A stretch of DNA of 64,000 nt, taken from assembly GCA_032717465.1 (NCBI GenBank), contig CM064666.1, positions 18,012,336 to 18,076,335 on the forward strand. Direction: 5' to 3'. The position numbers and the translations under genes were made by a program. Under the pieces are notes generated by a model. It saw only the letters and a list, made by a program, of their open reading frames with translations, ran no database searches and was not told the DNA's origin. The stretch comes from Coenobita brevimanus. Lineage: Eukaryota; Arthropoda; Malacostraca; Decapoda; Coenobitidae. Of this stretch, positions 55,440 through 64,000 are shown piece by piece (positions within the stretch are counted from its first letter, which is position 1; each line of letters begins with the position of its first letter).

Positions 55440-58400
55440 AGACTGGTCTGTTACCTCCAGTCGCTTTGGGGATAGGGATGATAATTGCTTTTTTCCATGC
55501 TCTCGGTTTTCTACCCTCCCTGAGACTCATACAAGTCTAACAGCGGGCCGTCCTCCATGCTGGCCAGGCAGTTAATTATCTCATACCTAATTCCATCCTC
55601 ACCAGGAGCTGTAGACCTTCCATTTTTAACTGCACGCAGTAGCTCATCCCTGGTTATGTCTGTGCCTGTCATGTCTTCGGTGTTTAACGCAGTAACAATG
55701 AAGCTTCTCCTATTGTCCTGTCATGCCTCTAATGCCTCCCTCACGTCGTGTGGCAGGCATTCACTGCTCGCCGCAGATGCCCACAACTTCATTAAGTCTT
55801 CAACTAATTTTTCTGGGTGTGGGTGTGCTACATTTTTCACCTTTCTCCCTCTTACTTTGTTAACTTCTTTCCAAATTTCGGTTATGCTCTTACTGTTGCC
55901 TATCCTGTTAGTGAAGCGTTCCCAATACTACCCCCTTACTTCCCTTTTGGCCTGACTACAAATCTGGGCCAGTTCCTTCATTGCGGCTTTGCTTGCGTCA
56001 CCCCTACCCATTTGCACCCATTTTCTGTGAGCCAGTCTCATCATTTGCGACAGTTGTTTTAATTCTTTATTGTTATAGTATTTGTCTGTATGGTATGAGC
56101 AATTTTTCTTCTCGCGCCTTTTATGATTGAGTAATTCGTTAATAACCTTAACTAGGTCTTCGTAAAACTGGTCTACACTGCTCGGATGATAGCCACTATA
56201 CCATTCCCGCACACCATCACTAAAAAAATCAACTTTATATTTGGGTAGTGTTAATCGTTTTCTGCTATGTGTGATTTTTCGTTTTCCCAGTGGTATAGTG
56301 ATAACAAGGGAGAAGTGATCACTTAGCAAGTCTGGTGCAATTTCACATTTTCCCTCTAGACCCTGACCATTTAGAATCACAGCGTAGTCTAATCTCCCTC
56401 CCTTGATATGTGTCGCCTCCTGTGTCCCTAGTATTTTGGATTCAGGGTAATATAATATAAACTGTCTAAATCTCACGCCATTAGTGTTGGTCTTTCCCTC
56501 TGTCTCCAAATCTTTGTGACGAGCATTAAGGTCCCCAGCTACTAAGGTCACTTCACTAAAAACAGTATCAGGCAGAGAGCCAACGGCAAAGCAATTTTTA
56601 GAAACATACAGGTTAATTACGTTCAGCACACCCTCACTCAGATAAATTTTGACGGAAACTGACTCCACACCTTCACTCCTGTGGGGACACTCTAACAGCT
56701 CCGATGGAATGGAATTTCTTACCTATGTAGTTACACCTCGTATACCATCACCCGCCATAAATCGATTTACCAGATGATTTTTCCTGTGTACAGTACAGGT
56801 TTCTCCCTTCATAAATCGATACTTTGTATATCCACCGAGTTTAAACAGATTGCCATCCCTATCCCCCGTCTCCTGAAGGAGTATCACATCTATACAGTGA
56901 TTTAAAATATAATAGTGAAGGTCTGTAATTCTATTTTTCAATCCATTCACGTTCCAAGATATTACCCTAAGTTCGCAGGGACCCATTATCCATAGGTGTC
57001 TCTAATACCATATTTGATATTTCCTCTAATTCCTTGGAGAACTTGTCCGTATGTTTATGCAGTTCCAGCCAACCTTTAAACACTTTACACTTTTTTCATC
57101 ATCCTGGCACGTTTCCAAAACCCTTCCTATACCTGCAACACCACTGGTCAGAACCTTGTGAGTTTTGAGCGTTTTCTCTTTTCCCCTTATTACAATTTTA
57201 TGCTCTGGAGACTTTTTGGCTTGTTCACTCTCACTGTTGCTGTTTACTATGCTGTCTGTGCTCTCGCTATTGTATTCAGCATTTTCTGTCGGGTTCATAA
57301 GTTTATTAACTTTCTTTTCCAGTGCTTCTAGTTTTCTGCCCAGTTCTTTTATGTATATGATTAACTCACCATTTCCCTGCTGAGTGTTGGTGTTAGGTTG
57401 TGTTGTTGTGAGGGATGGGGTGACCACGTGACTAGGATGTGGGGGTGAGGTGTGACCTGCGCTGCTGGCAGGTGGGGCTATGTCGCCATCACACAGCTCG
57501 TCCCTGGGACCCCTCGAGGCTTTTCCCAGGGGCGGCCACTCTGCCTCACCACCTTCCCCATACACGTGTGGCCTTCCCACCCACGCCTGCCTCCCTGGTG
57601 CAACCTGGACCTGGCAGGGCTGTTTCACGTGGCCAACACCTCCATCCGTTGATTCTCTCCCTACCCTTGTCCTCTACTCTGCTGTCCTTTCTTCCTGCCC
57701 CTCGGACCCTCGCGCCAGATAATTTGGTCTTTTTGTACACAGAGGAGACCTTGCATTGTGGTTTCCACCACAGTTACAGCACTGAGGTTCGACACGTGTC
57801 CCCATCTTGATTTTTTCTCCGCATTCGCTGGACTCGTGCTTCCTAGCGCAGAATCTGCAGCGTGTGTCCTCTTGGCAGCGCCAGGCCCTGTGTCCCCACC
57901 TGCTGCAGCGAAGGCAAAATGCTGGTTCCTCAATGTAGGGCCGTAAGCTTCTGTATCCAGCACCCAGAATAAAAACTTGCCTTGGGATGTCCCCTTTCAT
58001 TAGGGCAATCACTTGGTTCTTCTCCTGTCCCTTGTTCATGTGTCACTTGGCCCAGATAAACCTAGAGTCGTTCAGGAGGAATTCTGGGTCTAGAATTCAT
58101 AAGAACATAAGAAGAGAGGATAACTGCAGTAGGCCGGTTAGCCCATGCTAGGCAGCTCCTAGAAGAGTAACTGAACTACTAGAATGAGATAAGGATAGCA
58201 AAGAAGAAGGCTCTCCCCCGCCTTTCAAACCCTCCAGCCGAAGCCGGCAGGAAAAAGTCAGAAAGAACACCACGCCGTATAGAAAAACTGGCGTGGACAT
58301 TTTACAGGAAAGTGTGAAAGGAGAATAGAGACTATCACAGTGTAACCTGAAAAGGAAAAATTATGAATTAGTATTGGTTATAAGATTTTCTTTATTCTAT

Positions 58401-59590
58401 ATCCACCCCTTATTAGTCATATGCTTATCTAGCCTATGCTTGAAACTCTCAATGGAAGAGGCAGCAACTACTTTACTAGGTAGCTTATTCCATTCGTCTA
58501 CTACTCTATTACCAAACCAATTTCTACCTATTTCCTTACTGAAACGGAATTTTTCTAGTTTGAAACCATTATTTCTAGTTCTATCCTGTATGCTGACTTT
58601 AAGTACCTTGATGATATCTCCCTTATTTATACCCTTCATCCACTTAAACACTTCAATTAAGTCTCCCCTTACTCTACGCCTCTCTAGCGAATGCAGACTT
58701 AGTCTTTTGTCTGTCTTCATATGACAGGTTCCGGACGTCATGTATCATTTTTGTCATTCTTCTCTGTACATATTCTAACGAATTAATATCCATTCTATAG
58801 TAAAGACACCAAAATTGTACTGCGTAGTCTAAATGTGGCCTTACTAATGCTAGATAAAGTTTCAGTATTACTTTAGATGATCTATTGCTCACGCAATAGT
58901 ATTATGGGATATCTAAACACGATAACCTTGGTGCATCTCTCCCTCTCCTCCGGAACCTGCAGTGTCACACCCTCAAAACCAGTCGTGGTCAGCATCTCCA
59001 CTGCCTCCTGACTTCCTACTGTGACGTAAGGTCTCTGCCTACCTTCCTTAAACAGGACCTCGAACCGTCGATATGCAAGTCCAAGCTTCACCGTCCAGAG
59101 TAGTTTTTGGTGATAATTTAGGTCAGTGTTGGTGGGGAAGAGAAGCCTCACTCTATTCCTTGGGGTGGCCTCGTCACGGTCCTGGCTAGGCATTGCTCCT
59201 GACCCACGTGGTGTAGTCGGCTGCACTCCAGCTGCCTTCCCCGTATCACATGGTATAGTAACACCTCCATCTACCCCACACGACTTATTCTTTACCTTTT
59301 TGTTGTCTCTGTCCTCTTCTTCATCACTCGCTTCCCTCTCGCTGCCGCGTATCATCCTCTTTCTCTTCTCTCTATTGTACTGATGACCTCCGTAAACCCG
59401 GTATCCATATCTATTTCTTCCTCGTTGTCACCCAAGGGGGCCTCCCTTCCCTCGTTCATGGCCATGGCACTAGCCATTTCAGGGGACGTTGGTTTTGTAG
59501 TGCATCCGATCAGTTTCAACTCAGTTGTTAAATTACTGTGTGATGAAGCGCTCTGGGAAGCACGTCTGCCTGCCACGGAGGTCAAGGACA
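55440..59590 (-). mobile_element. Two-ORF non-LTR retrotransposon (gag-like ORF1, endonuclease, start of RT)
   Basis: Read 5' to 3' on the minus strand. ORF1 starts at 59585 (MTSVAGRRASQSASSHSN) and continues through 59355-58882. It is interrupted by another LINE, then resumes (58039-57674) with three zinc knuckles: CLRCSRWGHRAWRC, CRFCARKHESSEC and CCNCGGNHNARSPLC. A coiled-coil-like part follows (LIIYIKELGRKLEALEKKVN). ORF2 begins near 56986 with an AP endonuclease (RVISWNVNGLKNRITDLHYY, ILLQETGDRDG, GDLNARHKD, GGRLDYA, SDHFSLV). It reaches the first RT motifs (STAPGEDGIRYEI, AIIIPIPKATGGNRPVSL) before truncation. Several stops and frameshifts make it inactive. Confidence 0.88.
58095..58895 (-). 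mobile_element. CR1-like LINE nested in ORF1 of another LINE
   Basis: Encodes the post-RT region: VRPHLDYAVQFWCLYYRMDI, NSLEYVQRRMTKMIHDVRN, LHSLERRRVRGDLIEVFKWM and NWFGNRVVDEWNKLP. The 3' UTR ends in tandem TTCTTATG octamers (58096-58111), the type of tail seen in CR1-group LINEs. It is 5'-truncated near 58893. It splits the host LINE's ORF1 between FRYPI and LDPEFLLNDSRF. Confidence 0.88.
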
Positions 59591-59805
59591 GAATGAAGAG
59601 GGTGTATGTAGGTGAAGTGGAGGGAGGGAGAGGGAGGGGTAGACTGAGGATGAGGTGGAGGGATGGAGTTGAGAGGTATATGAGGGGGGGTGAGTTGGGG
59701 GGAGGGTAGTCAAATGGTGGGTGACAGAGCGACTTGGAGGCGTTTTGTCTGCGGCCACTCTTTGCGGGATTAGGGCGTCGGGCTATAGATAGATAGATAG
59801 ATCTA
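59578..59805 (+). mobile_element. LINE family L1x 3' end
   Basis: Coding remnants (RVYVGEVEGGRGRGRLRMRW) and the tail GCGGCCACTCTTTGCGGGAT TAGGGCGTCGGGCTATAGAT plus GATA units. Confidence 0.9.
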
Positions 59806-59973
59806 TCGGTGGATAAATCAATAATTATATGGTGTCACGGTAGGGTCAGGCTCCATATTACCTCACCCTTACCAGCTTACTTCGGCATTTGTCAGGTTAA
59901 TATACATAATACATTCACTGTTATGTCCATCCATCTCTCTCATTCTCCTCATCTCACCCTGTTTACTCCCCTC

Positions 59974-60004
<31 letters not shown>

Positions 60005-60125
60005 ATTTCCCAGTTCTGTATTATATAACCATCTTTTTTTTTTTTTTACGTACTACATAAATGTAAGATGTGTTGTACTTCATGAATATAGGATATGGCT
60101 GTATGATAGGCCAGCCAGTTGCAAG
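59806..60125. repeat. Unassigned sequence with (ATC)n
   Basis: ATC triplets 59967-60004 and a poly-T run (60034-60048). Otherwise nothing recognised. Confidence 0.6.
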
Positions 60126-60127
60126 TG

Positions 60128-60331
60128 ATGGTGTGTGTGTGTGTGTGTGTGTAATTCACCGGGTCGGTCAGGATCACTTGATGGTCGTGATCGTCAGCTT
60201 TTACCCACCCGGAAGGGAGCTGAGAGCTCATATAGTCCGATCTAGGGCAAGGCTGTGACCACACACGCACACACCAGTCCCCTTGCTCAAGGGGGACAGT
60301 AACCACCCACTTCGTCAGTGAAACTTTTCGC

Positions 60332-60380
<49 letters not shown>
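60128..60380 (-). mobile_element. SINE family S3 copy lacking the tRNA head, in (GT)n
   Basis: Same body as the 38-kb copy (AATTCACCGGGTCGGTCAGG to GTGAAACTTTTCGCAAC). It stops exactly where the tRNA-like head would begin, and (GT)n resumes. Confidence 0.88.
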
Positions 60381-60383
<3 letters not shown>

Positions 60384-60719
60384 CTTAACCCATTAGCTGT
60401 GGTGGCTTCTCTTCAGTTAACATAAAATCGCTTACTGTATGCTGAAGTATATATACATATATATTTATTTTCCGGTCACAGCGTTCATCTAGCACGTCAT
60501 ATACTGTTCAGTTCTGCCGAGTTGCTCTTAGCTGAACGTATCGATGTAACGTTAGCCAAAACAAAATACCGTCTTTGTAACTAATTCGCATCTTACAGTT
60601 TCGATATCTAATCTCATTGTTCGTACATCACGATACTTTAGGCAGACAAGAAAATAATCTACCGAAATAGAAAACGCTAGTTACATGGATAACTGATATA
60701 TTTTTCGTTCCTGGACTAG

Positions 60720-60855
60720 GCACATTTTACCCATCTCCTATTCTGTCCTACTTTAGCCTAAACCAACCCATCCTAACCTACTTTTCTCTGCCCTACACTA
60801 CCCTACCCCAGCCTACCCTGCCCTAGCGTTCCCTACCCTATCCTACCGCTGAGGT
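60720..60855. repeat. Degenerate (CCTAC/CCCTA)n tract
   Basis: CCTACTTTAGCCTAAACCAA, CCCTACACTACCCTACCCCA and similar pentamer/hexamer-based sequence. The same type recurs at 62635-62750 and 63360-64000. Confidence 0.8.
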
Positions 60856-60879
60856 CTCCTGTAGGGATACTCGTTCTTC

Positions 60880-62350
60880 GGTTTTTGCCAGGCTTAGGGA
60901 GGTGGAGGAGATTAAGGTGTTGGACATCCGTTCTGGGGGCGGAGAGACTTACAACATCCCTTTGTCTTGTTGTAAACTTTGGTCTACCCTTTCCCTGTCA
61001 TGACACTTCTCCGGAGTCGATAATATTCCCCATGCAGTGCTGAGGTACCTGGATGATGAAGCAGTGTCCTTCCTCCTGAGTCTTATAAATAGAATTTGGA
61101 GAGATTCGTCCACTCCTGCTTCTTGGCGGGGGGCTGTTGTCCTACCGTTTCACAAGCCAGGTATTGCAGGTCACCATCTTGGTTTGCGTGGTAGGTTGCC
61201 TTTACTGATTATGGAATTTTTCCGTATTGGTGCCACCTTGTTTCCCTCATATCCTCAAGAGGAGGGAGTGCCTCAAACTAGTGTCCTTAGTGTCACCGTC
61301 TTTGCTAAAGTTCAGGAAGATTTTGTTGGCTCTGTTCCGGAGGGAGTGTCTGCCTCGCCGTATCCTCGCTATCCACATCCGTTTGGGTACAGGGTGAAGG
61401 CTGCCATGGGGGATGTGGATGTTCCAACCTTTCTTGTTTGTCCTGTGCGTGTACCAAGGATGGCTCCCTGGCTTCTCTCAGGGGTGCAACCGTGTGTTTA
61501 CTTTCCTGAGAGAGGGGCCTTTCTTTCCTCACAGGCGGCTCTTTGCTATTTTTTTAGAACATGCTTCCTCTCACAGTGTCTCGATTCTCGTATGTACTGA
61601 TGGATTGAAATCCCGTGAGGGGACAGGCTTGGGTGTTATATTTCCCGATTTCATTCGTGGTAGGAGTCTTCCCCCCATCGTATCTACTTTTATCGCAGAA
61701 CTTACTGCTATTTTACTCGCAGTCAAATTGATATTTAGCTTCCCTCCTGTTTGTTATACAGTTTTTAGCGACTCTGCCGATCTCCATTTTGTGTTTTCCC
61801 GTCCAATCCTCTTTTGTTGTCTACAGTGTTTTAGAATGGCTGTGCTTGCTAGGGACTGCTTTGTGGTTTTGTACCATTGTGGGCAATGAGCATGCTGACG
61901 CTCTGGCAAAGGCTGCTGCCTCTCGCCCATCCTCACCTCTCCCCTGCCTCGCTCAGTGATATTCATCTAACCACTCACTGTTTGCTCCCACTGGCAGAGT
62001 AGGTGGGATGCGGTGGGGGCCAACAAAATGTGTGATATTTGTGGGTAAACGGGCCCCTTCATTTGCCGAGGTCTGAATGCAGGTGGGAGACGGCTTTATG
62101 CTGGCTCCGAATGGGCCATTCCTGGTTCTCTCATTGATTTTTAATGGAGGACTCTCCCCCTACTTTCTGTGTGGAATGCTTCGTCCCCCTGACTCTTCGG
62201 CTTTTGCTGATGGTGTCCACTGTTGGGGAATTGCGCCATCGTTACCTCTCTGAGCACCGGGCAGGAGAGGGATTGTAGTCTTCTGTTGGTACTTGGAGAT
62301 GATGCTTGTTGTGGTGGAGGGGGAAACCTTTGCTTGGTGTAGGCAGCTGC
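60880..62350 (+). mobile_element. Jockey-like LINE remnant with RNase H domain
   Basis: Frame 61037 onward has RT fragments (LLSLINRIWRDSSTPASWRG, AVVLPFHKPG) followed by a deletion. Later frames read LVCTDGLKSREGTGLGVIFP, STFIAELTAILLAVKL and VFSDSADLHFV. That is an RNase H fold with its Asp, Glu and Asp residues in order. After a frame break comes VGNEHADALAKAAASRPS, the final RNase H box. It is broken by frameshifts and lacks the RT catalytic box. Confidence 0.85.
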
Positions 62351-62431
62351 ACTACCGTGTAAAATTTAGTATACAGTGGTTTTAGTGTTCTTAGTGTTTT
62401 AGTGTTTTTCTTGTTTTAATTATGAATTGTA

Positions 62432-62435
62432 TTTT

Positions 62436-62528
<93 letters not shown>
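62432..62528. repeat. (GT)n microsatellite
   Basis: About 45 GT units with one GA interruption. Confidence 0.97.
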
Positions 62529-62531
<3 letters not shown>

Positions 62532-62990
62532 TTCATCTTTTCGAGTGCTTTTATTCTCGTTGTCGTCCGGCGGCATATGACCCTGGTTGTTGTATCGCCA
62601 GATTTTATTGTATATACTTATTCAGTTCAATTTACCCTACCCTACTCTTCTCAACCCTACACTAGCCTACCTCAGCCTACCCTACCCTACCCTTCCATTG
62701 CCGACCCAACTCTACCCTACTTTAACCTACCCTCCCCTGTACAGCCCTTTCACCACTACATTACTTTTCCTGTTTTCTTCTCTCTACCTTCGGATGATTT
62801 TCTTCACCTCTACAGTAGAGAGAAATTTCGAACTGGAAGGGTTAAATACTGCCATCATCAACCCCATCTCTATCAGGGGATCTCCTAAGCTGAATAAAAT
62901 CATGCGGTCAGCTAGGACAATGTAAATAAGTTGTTCTCGGCTTGAAAGATTAAATGATTCTGTCCCGTCATCCTAAGAGGGTTTTCTGAA
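62529..62990. repeat. (CCCTA)-like tract and unassigned sequence
   Basis: ACCCTACCCTACTCTTCTCA and CCTACCCTACCCTACCCTTC at 62632-62750; the rest has no recognised feature. Confidence 0.6.
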
Positions 62991-62994
62991 GCTG

Positions 62995-63207
62995 TAGGAT
63001 ATCGTCAGAAGCTAGCAAAGAGTAAAAGTGACATCCGCAGACCGAGAGCTCTGCGTCCAGCGCTCCGCGGTTCAAGTCCCAGAGGTGGACAGATGTTTTG
63101 ACGTGTAGACGTTACCAGGGCGTAGCTTGGTGGCCTACCCTTTAATATTCTGGACTAATGGTGGTCTAGCCTCGTGCACCTGCGCTCCACCTCATAAAAA
63201 AAAAAAA
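62995..63207 (+). mobile_element. tRNA-derived SINE (family S6) with poly(A) tail
   Basis: B box GGTTCAAGTCC (63069-63079) preceded by a degenerate A-box region. Body GTTACCAGGGCGTAGCTTGG TGGCCTACCC, poly-A at 63197-63208. Confidence 0.6.
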
Positions 63208-63359
63208 AGGAAAGCCAAGGGTCATGAATGAACTAAAGGACTGAACTAAGCGGAGAAGAACAAAAATCGTAGAGAAGATCGCCCCAAATTTGATGAGACA
63301 CTGTAGTATAACTGTGTGAAATAGGCGTTGGATATGACGGAACTAAACGGCAGTTATAC

Positions 63360-64000
63360 CCACCACTCTTCTGTACCCTACACTACCCTGATTCAGCCTA
63401 CCCTACCCTACCCAGCCCTACACTACCCTACCCAGCCCTACCCTACCCAGTCCACCACCACCCAGCCCTATCTTACCCTGCCATAACCTATCCTACCCTC
63501 CCAAACGCAACTCGACCCATCCCTACCCCATACTGCCAAAACCAACCCAACCTTACCCCACCCTGTCAAGACCGACACAATCCTACCCCACCCTGCCAAA
63601 ACCAACCCAGTCCTACTCCACCCTGCCAAACCCGACCAATCCTTTCCCACCCTGCCAAAAACCGACCCAATCTTACCCCACCCTGCCAAAACCGACCCCA
63701 TCCTACTTCACCCAGCCAAAACCGACCCAATCCTACCCTACCCTGCCATAATCGACCCATCCCTACCCTACTCTGCCAAAACCAACCCAATTCTACCCCA
63801 CCTTGCCAAATGCGACCCAATCCTTGCCCACCCTGCCAAAACCGACCCACACCTACCCTACCCTGTCCAAACCGACCCAATCCTACCTCACCCTTCCAAA
63901 ACCGACCCAATCCTACCCCACCCTGCCAAAACCGATCCAATCCTACCCCACTCTACCAAAACCGAGCAAATCCTACCCCACCCTACCAAAACCAACTCAA
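63360..64000. repeat. About 30-bp CCTAC-rich minisatellite running off the window
   Basis: About 18 units of CCAAAACCGACCCAATCCTA CCCCACCCTG with many variants, preceded by CCCTACACTACCCTA units. The Gly/Trp-rich frame on the minus strand is a repeat artefact. Confidence 0.95.

Noticed and set aside
55283..55540. 85-aa plus-strand ORF (MPKEFNNADPRV...)
   Set aside because: No recognisable family and it overlaps minus-strand LINE remnants; length is compatible with chance.
63001..63090. Functional tRNA gene
   Set aside because: Only the B box is good; no cloverleaf could be drawn, and a body with poly(A) follows.
63468..63940. Gly/Trp-rich 124-aa ORF on the minus strand
   Set aside because: Translation of the 30-bp minisatellite, whose length is a multiple of three.

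Overview
This is eukaryotic DNA: split genes with GT-AG introns, very dense simple-sequence repeats, and many non-LTR retrotransposon, SINE and MITE fragments. The gene content (a CYP2-clan P450 and an SLC22 carrier), the repeat style and CCTAA-type arthropod motifs suggest an arthropod, most likely a decapod crustacean. The organism is inferred from gene and repeat character, not from a database match.

Gene 1 (1316-11569, +) is a microsomal cytochrome P450 of the CYP2 clan. Nine phase-compatible exons are visible, with the C-helix WxxxR, the I-helix AGIETT, ExxR and the heme-binding FGIGRRACVG (split across the last intron). The first exon, carrying the membrane anchor, lies upstream of the window or was not recognised. 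Gene 2 (16518-34419, +) is a complete 13-exon SLC22-type organic ion transporter of about 576 aa, with all exon phases consistent. A phase I oxidising enzyme and a poly-specific organic ion carrier thus sit head to tail about 5 kb apart. A third coding trace at 43511-43650 (+) resembles one exon of the APC/C scaffold subunit APC1 but carries a 5-nt frame-breaking insertion.

Between and after the genes the DNA is mostly mobile-element debris. There are several distinct LINE copies (9.3-10.85 kb, 13.4-14.1 kb, 36.4-37.6 kb, 47.0-49.5 kb, 55.4-59.6 kb with a nested second LINE, and 60.9-62.3 kb with an RNase H domain). There is a hAT-type DNA transposon (21260-23022) with an 8-bp target duplication, a palindromic MITE family in at least ten copies, and several SINE families, some with tRNA-like A and B boxes. 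One abundant SINE shares its 3' tail with the commonest LINE.

The most unusual structure is in the two host genes. Edges of exons (an exon 5' part with its acceptor, or an exon 3' part with its donor) have been copied several times, as degenerate tandem repeats, into the neighbouring introns. This is seen at P450 visible exons 3, 5 and 6 and at SLC22 exons 7 and 8. In addition, many minisatellites run right up to a splice acceptor, and several have units that themselves look like 3' splice sites. Similar tandem growth has hit pieces of LINE coding sequence, including the RT GVPQGSVLSP motif. Coordinates of interspersed repeats are approximate (about 10-20 bp); exon borders were set by splice sites and phase.
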